Numbered from the stretch's first letter, positions 53,346-63,076 are shown. The stretch: 64,000 nt of DNA from Janthinobacterium agaricidamnosum NBRC 102515 = DSM 9628 (GCF_000723165.1 NZ_HG322949.1:3934335-3998334); one strand, 5' to 3'. Translations and numbers: made by a program. Notes: generated by a model from the letters alone, not told the origin.

Positions 53346-55922
53346 ATGGAAGTATCTCGCGTCAGGGCCTTGCGCGGCCCCAACCTCTGGAGCCACCACA
53401 CCGCGGTGGAAGCGATCGTCGCCTGCAGCGCCGACGAATTGCACATCGGCGGCATCGCCGGTTTCGAGGCGCGCCTGCGGGTCCGCTTCCCGCAACTGGG
53501 CCCGCTGCAATCGACCGGCAACGACCACGCGATCCCGATGTCGTGCGTGCTGGAGCTGGCGGCGCTGGGCTTGCAGGCGCAAGCCGGCTGCCCGGTCACG
53601 TTCAGCCGCACCACCCCGACGCTGGAACTGGGTATCTTCCAGGTAGTCGTCGAGTACTCCGAGGAAGCGGTCGGCCGCCTGGCGCTGGACCTGGCGCAGC
53701 AACTGTGCCGCGCCGCGCTGGACGACCAGCCGTTCGACCTGGCCGCCGCGCTGGCCCAGTTGCGCGACCTGGATGAAGACGTGCGCCTGGGACCGAGCAC
53801 CGGTTCGATCGTGCAGGCGGCGCTGGCGCGCAACATCCCGTTCCGCCGCCTGACCGACGGCAGCCTGGTCACGTTCGGCTGGGGCAGCCGCCAGCGCAAG
53901 ATCCAGGCGGCGGAAATGGACGGCACCAGTGCGATCGCCGAAGCCATCGCGCAAGACAAGGAATTGACCAAGAAGCTGCTCGACGCGGCCGGCGTGCCGG
54001 TGCCGATGGGCCGCGTGGTCAGCGACCCGGACGATGCGTGGGCCGCGGCCAATGAAATCGGCTTGCCGGTGGTGATCAAGCCGAAGGACGGCAACCAGGG
54101 CAAGGGCGTGACGGTCAACATCACCACCCGCGACCAACTGACGGCCGGCTTCCACGCCGCGTCCGAATTCCGCGACGACATCCTGGTCGAACGCTACCTG
54201 CCGGGCAACGACTTCCGCCTGCTGGTGATCGGCAACAAGCTGGTCGCCGCGGCGCGCCGCGATCCGCCGCAAGTGGTCGGCGACGGTATCCATTCGGTGC
54301 GTCAACTGGTCGACACCGTCAACCTCGACCCGCGCCGCGGCAGCGGCCACGCGACCTCGCTGACCAAGATCCGCTTCGACGACATCGCGCTGGCCAGCCT
54401 GGCGGTGCAGGGCTATGTGGCCGAATCGGTGCCGCCGCAAGGCCAGCGCGTCATCCTGCGCAATAACGCCAACCTGTCGACCGGCGGCGCGGCCACCGAC
54501 GTCACCGACGACGTGCACCCGGACGTCGCCGCCAGCGCCATCGCCGCCGCCCACATGATCGGCCTCGACATCTGCGGCGTCGACGTGGTCTGCGACAGCG
54601 TGCTGAAGCCGCTGGAAGAACAAAACGGCGGCATCGTCGAAGTCAACGCCGCGCCGGGCTTGCGGATGCACTTGTCGCCGTCGTTCGGCAAGGGCCGCGC
54701 GGTCGGCGAAGCGATCGTCTCGGCCATGTTCGAAGACGGCGACGACGGCCGCATTCCGGTGGTGGCGGTGACCGGCACCAACGGCAAGACCACCACCGTG
54801 CGCCTGATCGCCCACCTGCTGACGACCAGCGGCCTGCGCACCGGCATGACCAATACCGACGGCGTGTATATCGAAGGCCGCCAGATCGACAGCGGCGATT
54901 GCAGCGGCCCGCGCAGCGCGCGCAACGTGCTGCTGCACCCGGACGTCGACGCGGCGGTGTTTGAAACCGCGCGCGGCGGCATGCTGCGCGAGGGCCTCGC
55001 CTTCGACCGCTGCCAGGTCGCGGTGGTGACCAATATCGGCGCCGGCGACCACCTCGGCCTGAACTACATCACCACGGTGGAAGACCTGGCCGTGCTGAAA
55101 CGGGTGATCGTGCAAAACATCGCCGACCATGGCGTGGCGGTGCTCAACGCGGCCGACCCGGCGGTGGTCAAGATGGCGGCCGCCGCCAACAAGCGCGGTT
55201 CGGTGACCTTCTTTGCGCAAGACCCGGAATTGCCGGTGATGGCGGCGCACCGCGCCAACGGCTTGCGGGTGGTGTTCGTCGAAGACGGCAAGCTGGTCGC
55301 CGCCGAAGGCAAGCAGCGCCATGAAATCGCGCTGTCGGCGGTGCCGATCACGCGCAACGGCGGCATCGGCTTCCAGGTCGAGAACGTGATGGCGTCGGTG
55401 GCGGCGGCATGGGCGGTCGGACTGGAATGGGATGTGATCCGCGCCGGCCTGAAATCGTTCGCCAACGAGAGCGACAACGCGCCGGGGCGCTTCAATGTGT
55501 TCCACTACCGCGGCGCGACGCTGATCGCCGACTACGGCCACAATCCGGACGCCATCCTGGCGCTGGTGCGGGCGGTCGAAAGCATGCCGGCCAAGCGCCG
55601 CTCGGTGGTCATCAGCGGCGCCGGCGACCGGCGCGACGAAGACATCCGCCAGCAAACCGAAATCCTCGGCGCGGCCTTCGACGACGTGCTGCTGTACCAG
55701 GACCAGTGCCAGCGCGGCCGCGCCGACGGCGAAGTGGTCGCCTTGCTGCGCCAGGGCTTGCAGGGCGCCAGCCGCACCGCCTATATCGATGAAATCAACG
55801 GCGAATTCGTCGCCATCGACAAGGCGCTGGCGCGCCTGTCGGAAGGCGACCTGTGCCTGATCCTGATCGACCAGGTGGAGGACGCGCTGGCGCATATCGC
55901 GGCGCGCGTCGCGCAAGGCTGA
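53346..55922 (+). CDS. cphA: Cyanophycin synthetase
   Basis: 858 residues. Makes the storage polymer multi-L-arginyl-poly-L-aspartate without ribosomes, using ATP. N-terminal domain (VRALRGPNLWSHHTAVEAIV), ATP-grasp domain (LPVVIKPKDGNQGKGVTVNI, GGIVEVNAAPGLRMHL) that extends the aspartate backbone, and Mur-ligase domain with intact P-loop GTNGKTTT (Lys481), ETARGGMLREGLAFD and the C-terminal DYGHNPDAILAL part that adds arginine. Usual full length. Downstream of cphA' on the same strand; a terminator follows. No cyanophycinase gene is in the window. Confidence 0.96.
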   Translation: MEVSRVRALRGPNLWSHHTAVEAIVACSADELHIGGIAGFEARLRVRFPQLGPLQSTGNDHAIPMSCVLELAALGLQAQAGCPVTFSRTTPTLELGIFQVVVEYSEEAVGRLALDLAQQLCRAALDDQPFDLAAALAQLRDLDEDVRLGPSTGSIVQAALARNIPFRRLTDGSLVTFGWGSRQRKIQAAEMDGTSAIAEAIAQDKELTKKLLDAAGVPVPMGRVVSDPDDAWAAANEIGLPVVIKPKDGNQGKGVTVNITTRDQLTAGFHAASEFRDDILVERYLPGNDFRLLVIGNKLVAAARRDPPQVVGDGIHSVRQLVDTVNLDPRRGSGHATSLTKIRFDDIALASLAVQGYVAESVPPQGQRVILRNNANLSTGGAATDVTDDVHPDVAASAIAAAHMIGLDICGVDVVCDSVLKPLEEQNGGIVEVNAAPGLRMHLSPSFGKGRAVGEAIVSAMFEDGDDGRIPVVAVTGTNGKTTTVRLIAHLLTTSGLRTGMTNTDGVYIEGRQIDSGDCSGPRSARNVLLHPDVDAAVFETARGGMLREGLAFDRCQVAVVTNIGAGDHLGLNYITTVEDLAVLKRVIVQNIADHGVAVLNAADPAVVKMAAAANKRGSVTFFAQDPELPVMAAHRANGLRVVFVEDGKLVAAEGKQRHEIALSAVPITRNGGIGFQVENVMASVAAAWAVGLEWDVIRAGLKSFANESDNAPGRFNVFHYRGATLIADYGHNPDAILALVRAVESMPAKRRSVVISGAGDRRDEDIRQQTEILGAAFDDVLLYQDQCQRGRADGEVVALLRQGLQGASRTAYIDEINGEFVAIDKALARLSEGDLCLILIDQVEDALAHIAARVAQG

Positions 55923-55935
55923 GCTTGACCATCCG

Positions 55936-55970
55936 GGGCGGCGCGCGTTTCCAGCGCCGCCCTTTCTGTT
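55936..55970 (+). terminator. Rho-independent terminator after cphA
   Basis: Arms GGGCGGCGC (55936-55944) and GCGCCGCCC (55954-55962), then TTTCTGTT. Lies between cphA and the convergent LysR gene. Confidence 0.82.
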
Positions 55971-55991
55971 GTCCCGTTCTACACTCCCCCT

Positions 55992-56924
55992 TTATCCCCG
56001 GTTTTGCGGCGGAATATGCTCGCCCGCCTCGACCACCAGCTGTTCGCGCAGCCAGCGGTGGCCGGGGTCGTTGTCGCTGCGCGGATGCCAGGCCAGCGAC
56101 AGCGTGAAATCCAGGTCGGCCAGCGGCAGCGGAAACACGTCCAGCGTGTCGCTGAAGCGGCGCAGCAGGCATTGCGGCAAGGCGCACACATAATCGGTCC
56201 GGGCCAGTATCAGCGGCACCAGGTTGTAGTTCGACACCGACAGCGCCACCCTGCGCCGCATGCCCAGCAAGGCCAGCCGCTCATCGATGAGGCCATGGAA
56301 GCCGCCGCTGTTCGACACGATCACATGCTGCAAATCGCAGTAGGCCGCCAGGTCCGGCGCTCCAGCGCCGCGCGGATGGCCCTTGCGCTGCGCCAGCATG
56401 AAGACATCGTTGAGCAGCGTGCGCGTCTTCAGCGCGTCCGGCAGGAAGCGCGAGCCGGCCAGTATCACATCGACCTCGCCGCGCTCCATCTGGCCCACCA
56501 CCTGCTGCGGATCGGCGCTGCGGAACGCCAGCCGCAAGCCGGCGCTGTTGACCGCCTCGAACCTGCGCGCCAGGCCCAGGCCCAGCACCACGGTGGCGTT
56601 ATCGTTGGCCGCCACGCTGAAAGTGCGCTGGGCGCTGGCCGGATCGAATACCGGCGGTTCGCGCACGGTCTTTTCCAGGCCGCGCAGCGCGTCATGCAGC
56701 GGCGTCCGCAACAGTTCGGCGCGCGCGGTCGGCACCATGCCGCGCCCGCTTTCGGACGGCACCAGCAGCGGATCGCCGAGCAGTTCGCGCAAGCGCGCCA
56801 GTTGCGCCGACAGCGCCGGCTGGCTGATATTCAGGCGCAGCGCCGCCTTGGTCACGTTGGCTTCTTCCAGCAACACGTCGAGCGACACCAGCAAGGCCAG
56901 GTCCGCCCCTTTCATATCGATCAT
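55992..56924 (-). CDS. LysR-family transcription regulator
   Basis: 310 residues: N-terminal winged HTH (ALLVSLDVLLEEANVTKAALRLNISQPALSAQLARLRELLGDPLLV) and substrate-binding domain (RTFSVAANDNATVVLGLGLARRFE). ATG at 56924 has GAGG at suitable distance; the frame is open further upstream. Divergent from the MFS transporter gene, likely its target. Confidence 0.93.
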   Translation of the reverse strand: MIDMKGADLALLVSLDVLLEEANVTKAALRLNISQPALSAQLARLRELLGDPLLVPSESGRGMVPTARAELLRTPLHDALRGLEKTVREPPVFDPASAQRTFSVAANDNATVVLGLGLARRFEAVNSAGLRLAFRSADPQQVVGQMERGEVDVILAGSRFLPDALKTRTLLNDVFMLAQRKGHPRGAGAPDLAAYCDLQHVIVSNSGGFHGLIDERLALLGMRRRVALSVSNYNLVPLILARTDYVCALPQCLLRRFSDTLDVFPLPLADLDFTLSLAWHPRSDNDPGHRWLREQLVVEAGEHIPPQNRG

Positions 56925-57010
56925 GGTTATACCTCGAATACAAACAATCGATTTCCAATATACCATTAAAGACCGCATCATGCGGGCATCCTTATTCTGC
57001 CGAGATCATC

Positions 57011-58186
57011 ATGCCGGACCGCGCCACCTCCATCACCCTCAGGACGCTGAGTTTTTCGTTTTTCGCCACCGGCACCGCCTCGCTGTCGGTGATCGGCGCG
57101 CTGCAGGAAATCGCCAGCGCGCTGGCCATATCGCGCGGCGCGGTGGCGATGCTGGCGGCGGTGTTCGCCATCACCTTCGCCGTCAGCGCGCCTCTGATAC
57201 AGGTGTTCGCCGGCCATTTGCCGCGCCGCACGCTGCTGCTGGCCGGACTGGCCACGGTGGCGCTGGGCGCGGCCGGCTGCGCGCTGGCGCCGAATTACGC
57301 GGTGCTGATCGCGGCGCGCATCGTCACCGGCCTCGGCATGGCGGCGGTGACCCCGGTCGGTTCGTCGCTCGCTTCGACCATGGTGCCGCCGGAACGCCAG
57401 GGCCAGGCGCTGGCGATCGTATTTACCGGCATGACGGTGGCCTCGGTGGTCGGCGTGCCGCTGTCGTCGTGGATCGCGCATGCGCTGGGCTGGCGCTGGA
57501 TGTTCGGCTTGATCGCGCTGCTGTCGGTGCTGTCCGGCGTGTTGCTGGCGGCCCTGCTGAAAGACCGCTCGCCGGGCCGGCAAGTGCGCTTGCGCGACTT
57601 GCTGGCGGTGCTGCGCCGGCGCGACCTGAGCAGCGCGCTGGCGGTGATGGTGCTGGGCCTCGGCGGCCTGTTCACCAGCTACACCATGATCACGCCTATC
57701 CTGCACGACAAATTCGGCGCCGGCCCACACATGGTGTCGGTCGCGCTGCTGGTCTACGGCCTGGCCGGCATCGCCGGCAACCAGGTGGCGCGCAGGCTGG
57801 CGATGCTGTGGTCGGCCGAACGTTCGCTGACGATGTCGCTGCTGATGATGAGCGTCGCCTTCGTGGTGCTGGCCGTGACGCCGGGCTGGCTGGCCGTGGC
57901 GCTGGCCACGCTGGTGCTGTGGGCGCTGGCGGTCGACATCTTCCTGCCGGCGCAGCAGCGGCGCATGGTGGAACTGGCGCCGGAATGGCGCGGCCTGGTG
58001 CTGGCGCTCAATTCATCGTGCCTGTTCATCGGCATGGCGCTGGGGTCGTCGAGCGCCGGCAAGATCGCGCCGCGGTGGGGCCTGGACAGCTTGCCGCTGG
58101 TGTCGATCGGCTTGATACTGCTGGCCTTCGCGGCGCTCGGCTGGTCGCGCTCGGCCCGCTCGGCGCGGCTGGCGGCCTGCGCCTGA
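57011..58186 (+). CDS. MFS transporter
   Basis: 391 residues, about 12 membrane helices. Drug:H+ antiporter-like N-half (GRIVTGLGMAAVTPVGSSLASTMVPPERQGQALAIVFTGMTVASVVGVPLSSWI-type motif C; the residues are ARIVTGLGMAAV and VGVPLSSWIAHALGWRWMFG). Substrate unknown. Divergent from the LysR regulator, the common regulator/efflux arrangement. Confidence 0.92.
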   Translation: MPDRATSITLRTLSFSFFATGTASLSVIGALQEIASALAISRGAVAMLAAVFAITFAVSAPLIQVFAGHLPRRTLLLAGLATVALGAAGCALAPNYAVLIAARIVTGLGMAAVTPVGSSLASTMVPPERQGQALAIVFTGMTVASVVGVPLSSWIAHALGWRWMFGLIALLSVLSGVLLAALLKDRSPGRQVRLRDLLAVLRRRDLSSALAVMVLGLGGLFTSYTMITPILHDKFGAGPHMVSVALLVYGLAGIAGNQVARRLAMLWSAERSLTMSLLMMSVAFVVLAVTPGWLAVALATLVLWALAVDIFLPAQQRRMVELAPEWRGLVLALNSSCLFIGMALGSSSAGKIAPRWGLDSLPLVSIGLILLAFAALGWSRSARSARLAACA

Positions 58187-58201
58187 ATCACATCATAAGC
58201 G

Positions 58202-59098
58202 TCAGATGATGGCGGCCGGCGGCATGCCCAGCGCGCGCAGCTGCGCCACGTCGCGCCCCGGCGGCGCGCCGAACAAGCGGCTGTACTCGCGGCTGAATTG
58301 CGACGGGCTGTCGTAGCCGACGCTGTAGCCGACCGCCGCCACGTCGGCCGCCTCGCGCATCAGTTGCACCCGCGCTTGCTGCAAGCGGATCTGCTTTTGG
58401 TATTGCAAGGGGCTCATCGCGGTCACGGCGCGGAAGTGCCGGTGGAACGATGACACGCTCATCGACGCCAGCCGCGCCAGGTCTTCGCTGCGCAGCGCTT
58501 GCGCATAATGGGTGCAGATCCAGCTGATGGCGCGGCCGATGTGCGACAAGCGGCTGTCGGCCATGCCGATCTGGCGTAGCGCCGCGCCCTGCTCGCCCGA
58601 CAGCAGGCGCCAGTGGATTTCGCGCTCGATCAGCGGCGCCAGCACCGCGATATCGGCCGGATGATCCGCCAGGCGCAGCAAACGCAGCAGCGCATCGAGC
58701 ACATCGGGCGTGGCGCTGCTGACATGCAGGCCGGACAAACCCGATCGCGGCGCGCCGGCCGGCATCTCCAGCAGCAGAGAAGCGATGATGGCCGGCTTCA
58801 GCGTCAGGCCGACCGCCAGGAACGGCTCGGCCGGACTGGCCCGGGTAATGCTGCCGCTGATCGGCAAATCGACCGACACCACCAGGTATTGTCCGGCGCC
58901 ATAGTCGTACACCCGGTCGCCCAGCATGGTGCGCTTGGCGCCCTGCGCCACCAGCGCAAACACCGGCTCGGCCACATGCCGCAAAGGCGCGGTGACGCCC
59001 TCCGAGGCCAACACCCGCACGCCGTCCAGCGCCAGCCGGCTTGGCCAGCGCTGCGCATGGCGCTGGATCAAGGCGCCGATTTCAGTCAATTTTTCCAT
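58202..59098 (-). CDS. AraC-family regulator with AraC_N domain
   Basis: 298 residues: N-terminal AraC_N-type domain (PVFALVAQGAKRTMLGDRVYDYGAGQYLVVSVDLPISGSI) and C-terminal AraC HTH pair (DLARLASMSVSSFHRHFRAVTAMSPLQYQKQIRLQQAR, then VGYSVGYDSPSQFSREYSRLFGAPPGRDV). ATG 59098 chosen though its ribosome site is poor; ATG 59122 is an alternative. Divergent from the aldo/keto reductase gene, its likely target. Confidence 0.9.
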   Translation of the reverse strand: MEKLTEIGALIQRHAQRWPSRLALDGVRVLASEGVTAPLRHVAEPVFALVAQGAKRTMLGDRVYDYGAGQYLVVSVDLPISGSITRASPAEPFLAVGLTLKPAIIASLLLEMPAGAPRSGLSGLHVSSATPDVLDALLRLLRLADHPADIAVLAPLIEREIHWRLLSGEQGAALRQIGMADSRLSHIGRAISWICTHYAQALRSEDLARLASMSVSSFHRHFRAVTAMSPLQYQKQIRLQQARVQLMREAADVAAVGYSVGYDSPSQFSREYSRLFGAPPGRDVAQLRALGMPPAAII

Positions 59099-59270
59099 GC
59101 CTTGATGGTAGCCGCCGCTCATGGCCGGCGCAAGCCAAAACCGGCCGGCGCGGGGCGATTGAGCGGATCGTGCAAGAGTCAGCGCGGTTTCGGCTATCGT
59201 CACGACGCCGTGAAATGGTTAGATAGCGACTTGGGCAAACCCGCCTTCCCCTTATCATCAGGAGTACACC

Positions 59271-60353
59271 ATGTCGCTCGATTCCTACATCACCCTCGGC
59301 CATTCCGGCCTGCATGTCAGCCCCTTGTGCCTCGGCGCCATGACCTTCGGCGAAGATTGGGGCTGGGGCTGCAGCCCGGCCGAAGCGGAAGCCATCCTCG
59401 ACACCTACCTGGAACAGGGCGGCAACTTCATCGATACCGCCAATATGTACACCAATGGCCACTCAGAAAAAATCATCGGCGATTATTTTGCCAGGCGCAA
59501 GGGCCGCGACCGCAGCGTGATCGCCACCAAATTCTTTGGCAACCTGCATGCCGGCGACCCGAACGGCGGCGGCAACGGCCGCAAGGCGATCATCGAACAA
59601 TGCGAAGCGTCGCTGCGCCGCCTGCAAACCGACTATATCGACCTGTACTGGATCCATAACTGGGAACCCAGCACGCCGATCGAAGAAACCATGCGCACGC
59701 TCGACGACCTGGTGCGCGCCGGCAAGATCCGCTACATCGGCATTTCCGACGCGCCAGCATGGAAAACTACCCAGGCGCACATGATTGCGCAATTCCGCGG
59801 CTGGGCGCCGCTGATCGCCTTGCAACTGGAATACTCGCTGCTGCAACGCACGGTCGAAGGCGAATTGATGCCGATGGCGCGCGAACTGAAGCTGGGCGCG
59901 ATGCCCTGGAGCCCGCTGAAGAGCGGCTGGCTGTCCGGCAAATATACCCGCGAGAATGCCGGCATCAGCCAATCCGGGCGTTCCAAGCTGATCGGCACAT
60001 CGCCATCCGAAAAGGATTTCCTGGTGATCGATGTGGTGCGAGCCATCGCCGCCGAACTCCATACCAGCCCGGCAGCGGTGGCGCTGGCCTGGGTACAAGG
60101 CCGTGCTGGCGTGGCCTCGACGCTGATCGGCGCGCGCCGGCTGGAGCAGTTGCACGACAACCTGACCTCGCTAGCCATCAAGCTGGGCGCCGAACAGATC
60201 GCCAGGCTGGACGCGGCATCGACACCGGCGCTGAACTTCCCGGCCGACATCAACGAGCACCTGGCGCCGATGCTGGCGTTTGCCGGCGCCAAGGTCGACG
60301 GCAGGCAAACCACCGCCCTGCCTTGGCTGGCGGCCAGCAGCACGCGTTATTAA
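59271..60353 (+). CDS. Aldo/keto reductase
   Basis: 360 residues, (beta/alpha)8 NADPH-dependent reductase. Catalytic tetrad regions: DTANMYTNGHSE (Asp, Tyr), ATKFFG (Lys) and LYWIHNWEPSTP (His); cofactor segment GARRLEQLHDN near the C-terminus. AGGAG precedes the ATG. Substrate not predictable. Divergent from the AraC regulator; its stop overlaps that of the GlxA-type gene by 3 bases tail to tail. Confidence 0.93.
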   Translation: MSLDSYITLGHSGLHVSPLCLGAMTFGEDWGWGCSPAEAEAILDTYLEQGGNFIDTANMYTNGHSEKIIGDYFARRKGRDRSVIATKFFGNLHAGDPNGGGNGRKAIIEQCEASLRRLQTDYIDLYWIHNWEPSTPIEETMRTLDDLVRAGKIRYIGISDAPAWKTTQAHMIAQFRGWAPLIALQLEYSLLQRTVEGELMPMARELKLGAMPWSPLKSGWLSGKYTRENAGISQSGRSKLIGTSPSEKDFLVIDVVRAIAAELHTSPAAVALAWVQGRAGVASTLIGARRLEQLHDNLTSLAIKLGAEQIARLDAASTPALNFPADINEHLAPMLAFAGAKVDGRQTTALPWLAASSTRY

Positions 60354-61315
60354 CCGGACCAGGCCCGCAACTCACGTATGCCCTTGCCGGTCCGCCGCCG
60401 CAGCAAGGTGCGTAAAGTGACGCCGTCCGCATAGCCGACCTGCCCGGCGATGCGGTCGACGGTGAGCTTGCTCGTCTTGAGCAAATGAACGGCACGCTCC
60501 ACCCGCAGATCCTGAATGTACTCGATGGGGGTTTTACCGAACACGGCATTCAGACGCCGCGTCAAGGTTCGCTTGCTGGTCGCCAATGCATCGGCGACCG
60601 CGTCGAGCGAGATCGCCGTGCCAAGGTGCTCGCGCGCCCAACGGTCGAAACGCTCGACCAGCGGGTCGGAATGGGCAATGTGATCGGTGATCGCATAGAC
60701 CGACTGCGACAGCCGCGTATCGTATACCAGGTACTTGGCCACCAGCGCCGCAAGCTCGGGATTGCTGTTGCGGATCAGGCACAGTGCAAGGTCGAGGTGG
60801 CTCAGCGCCGCCCCGGCCGTCAGCGCGCCGCCGCTGGGAACGACAATCCGGTGCGCATCCAGGTGCACCTGCGGGTAGCGCTGCCGGAATAGCGCCGAAA
60901 GCCACCAGGTGGTCGTGGCCGCATGACCGTCGAGCAGCCCGCTTTCAGCCAGTACGAAGGTACCCGTACAGGCCGCTGCAACGCTGGCGCCGCCACTGTG
61001 CCAGCGACGCAAGGCATCCATGGCATCGACGACATCGTCACGGCCGAGTACCGGCACAAGTTCCTCGGCGGTCATATGACTGAGCGCCGGCAAGACCACC
61101 CAGTCGGGCGCAGCAGCCTCGCTCATGTCGCGCACCGGCACTTGCATCCCCAGCGCTGTGCGTACGTGCGGCCGCACTCCCACCACGCTAATGTCGAACG
61201 CCTCTGCCGCGATGCCCGCCGCGCGCGCAAGACCATTGGCCATGGTTACGCTGTCGAACACCGTGGCGAGGCCGGTGTCGAATACTCCTTCGAGCGCAAG
61301 AATAAAGATTCGCAT
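60350..61315 (-). CDS. GlxA-type transcription regulator (DJ-1/PfpI plus AraC HTH)
   Basis: 321 residues: N-terminal DJ-1/PfpI-like domain with the elbow cysteine region AAACTGTFVLAESGLLDG, then AraC HTH (AVADALATSKRTLTRRLNAVFGKTPIEYIQDLRVERAVHLL, VDRIAGQVGYADGVTLRTLLRRRTG). Divergent from the ABM protein gene at 61425; the pair suggests that gene is regulated here. Confidence 0.92.
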   Translation of the reverse strand: MRIFILALEGVFDTGLATVFDSVTMANGLARAAGIAAEAFDISVVGVRPHVRTALGMQVPVRDMSEAAAPDWVVLPALSHMTAEELVPVLGRDDVVDAMDALRRWHSGGASVAAACTGTFVLAESGLLDGHAATTTWWLSALFRQRYPQVHLDAHRIVVPSGGALTAGAALSHLDLALCLIRNSNPELAALVAKYLVYDTRLSQSVYAITDHIAHSDPLVERFDRWAREHLGTAISLDAVADALATSKRTLTRRLNAVFGKTPIEYIQDLRVERAVHLLKTSKLTVDRIAGQVGYADGVTLRTLLRRRTGKGIRELRAWSG

Positions 61316-61333
61316 GGCTGGATCGATACCTTA

Positions 61334-61351
61334 ATTGTCGATCGGGACAAT
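61334..61351. promoter_or_regulatory. Small dyad between GlxA-type regulator and ABM gene
   Basis: ATTGTC (61334-61339) and GACAAT (61346-61351) around GATCGG, 19 bases before the regulator ATG. Possible operator. Confidence 0.4.
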
Positions 61352-61424
61352 ATACATCAGCTTGTCCAGTTCGTATAGTGCTCCAGACCGCATGAATCCC
61401 TCATGCCGACACTGGAGAACAAAG

Positions 61425-61730
61425 ATGATCAAGCATGCTTTATTTGTACGACTGGAAGCCAAACCAGGCAAGGAACAAGCCGTAGCGGACTTCCTTGCCG
61501 CCGGCCTTGAACTGACCAATCGGGAAACCACTACGCCAATCTGGTTCGCCCTCAGGCTGTCGCCGACGACGTTCGGCGTATTCGACGCCTTCGCGACTGA
61601 CGCGGATCGCCAGGCGCATTTGCACGGCAGCATGGCCGACGCCCTGATGGCGCGCGTCGAAGAACTGCTGGCAAGTCCCCCGGCCATCGAAGCCATTGAT
61701 GTCCTTGCCATGAAGAATCAGTTGACCTGA
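61425..61730 (+). CDS. Antibiotic biosynthesis monooxygenase-domain protein
   Basis: 101 residues, ferredoxin-like ABM fold: HALFVRLEAKPGKEQAVADFLAAGL, TTPIWFALRLSPTTFGVFDAFATDADRQAHLHGSMADALMARVEELL. Members include quinone monooxygenases and small dimeric proteins of varied roles. ATG 61425 with GGAGAA upstream; the frame extends upstream without support. Divergent from the GlxA-type regulator. Confidence 0.88.
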   Translation: MIKHALFVRLEAKPGKEQAVADFLAAGLELTNRETTTPIWFALRLSPTTFGVFDAFATDADRQAHLHGSMADALMARVEELLASPPAIEAIDVLAMKNQLT

Positions 61731-61846
61731 TTCCTGGGTGTTTCTGCAGTTCAGCAACGCTGTCGCCAGGCTGGCCCGGGCGGCTGCGGGATGCGCCAGC
61801 AAGCGGCAGCCCCGTTCAATCGTACTTATCTAAATTGGAGTAACTC

Positions 61847-62461
61847 ATGTCGATTCATTACAAACTGGGCGTGTTGTGCGCCGCGATGGCGTTGTCGGGC
61901 GCGTCGTTTGCGCAAACGCCTGACGTCAAGCCGGAACGCATTCGTGGCGATATCGTGTCGTTCAAAGGCGAAATGCTGACCGTGCACCGCAACAGCGGCG
62001 ACACCGTGTCGATTAATGTCAAGCCTGCTGTCGGGGTGTCGGCGTTCAAGCCCGCCAAGCTTTCCGACGTCAGGGTCGGCTCTTACGTGGGCACGCCGGC
62101 GCTCACCGGGAGCGACGGCAAATTGACGGCGACTTCGATGATCGTCTTTCCCGAGGCAGCGCGCGGTACCGCCGAAGGGCATTTTGCCTATGACTTCGGG
62201 CCCAACAGCAGCATGACCAACGCCAACGTCGTCTCCATGGTGACCGGCGCCAGTGGCCAGGAACTCCATCTGTCCTACAAGGGGGGCGCCAGCACGGTGA
62301 CCGTGCCGAAAAGCGTGCCGGTCGTGACGCCGGTTCCAGCGAGCAAGACGGATCTGACGACCGGTAAAAAAGTGTTTGTGGTGGTGACGCCAGGCGCGAA
62401 AGGAGTGTATGACGCGCATGTGCTGTTCGTCGAAAAGGACGGCATGGCGCCGCAATTCTGA
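61847..62461 (+). CDS. Periplasmic protein of the molybdopterin oxidoreductase cluster, unknown
   Basis: 204 residues with a Sec signal peptide (cleavage after ASFAQ). Repeated beta-rich segments: RIRGDIVSFKGEMLTVHRNSGDTVSINV, DVRVGSYVGTPA, EGHFAYDFGPNSSMTNANVVSMV, LSYKGGASTVTVPKSVPVVTPVPA. This looks like an OB/DUF5666-like fold, but no function is known. It precedes the cytochrome b and molybdopterin genes on the same strand (19 bases to the GTG of the next gene), so they probably form one system. Confidence 0.75.
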   Translation: MSIHYKLGVLCAAMALSGASFAQTPDVKPERIRGDIVSFKGEMLTVHRNSGDTVSINVKPAVGVSAFKPAKLSDVRVGSYVGTPALTGSDGKLTATSMIVFPEAARGTAEGHFAYDFGPNSSMTNANVVSMVTGASGQELHLSYKGGASTVTVPKSVPVVTPVPASKTDLTTGKKVFVVVTPGAKGVYDAHVLFVEKDGMAPQF

Positions 62462-62480
62462 CTTCCAGCGCGAGGCCGCC

Positions 62481-63074
62481 GTGCACCATGCAACGATTCA
62501 ACCCGCCTGGGTCCGTATGACACACTGGATTAATGCAGGCGCTGTCGCATTGATGGCGGCAAGTGGCTGGCAGATCTATGATGCGTCACCGATTTTTCCA
62601 GTGATACGTTTTGCTCCCGGTATTACCTTGGGCGGCTGGCTTGGCGGCGCCTTGCAATGGCATTTTGCGGTCATGTGGGTATTGGCCGCAAATTTCCTCG
62701 TCTACCTCTGGCTGAATATCGTGTCTGGACGCCTGCGGCGGAAACTGCTGCCGCTCAGCGTACAGTCGCTGGCCAGCGATGCCATCGCCGCGCTGCGCGG
62801 CAGGCTCGGACATGCGGACCTCAGCCGCTACAATGCCATACAAAAATTGGCCTATCTGATCGTCATCATGGATAGTGCGCTCCTCATCCTGTCCGGACTG
62901 ACGCTATGGAAATCCGTGCAGTTCCCGCTGCTGCGCACGCTGATGGGCGGCTACGACAATGCGCGCGTGGTGCATTTTGTCGCAATGAGCGTCTTGCTGG
63001 TGTTTTTTATCGTGCACGTCATCATGGCCGCACTGGTGCCGCGCTCGCTGCTTCTGATGATACGCGGACGCTAA
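62481..63074 (+). CDS. Cytochrome b561-type membrane protein
   Basis: 197 residues, four membrane helices with haem-ligand histidines: RMTHWINAGAVALMAASGWQI, ALQWHFAVMWVLAANFLVYLW, IVIMDSALLILSGLTLW and VVHFVAMSVLLVFFIVHVIMAALV. Probable electron conduit to the molybdopterin protein. Start is probably GTG 62481 (GAGG five bases upstream); an upstream ATG at 62409 overlaps the previous gene. Confidence 0.85.
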   Translation: MHHATIQPAWVRMTHWINAGAVALMAASGWQIYDASPIFPVIRFAPGITLGGWLGGALQWHFAVMWVLAANFLVYLWLNIVSGRLRRKLLPLSVQSLASDAIAALRGRLGHADLSRYNAIQKLAYLIVIMDSALLILSGLTLWKSVQFPLLRTLMGGYDNARVVHFVAMSVLLVFFIVHVIMAALVPRSLLLMIRGR

Positions 63075-63076
63075 TC

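Noticed and set aside
53244..55916. Very long open frame on the strand opposite cphA
   Set aside because: Mirror of a high-G+C gene; composition (His/Arg/Gln-rich) has no family resemblance, and cphA is certain. The same holds for long antisense frames at 48323-50368, 50920-53073, 6001-7155, 10027-11352 and 27785-29053.
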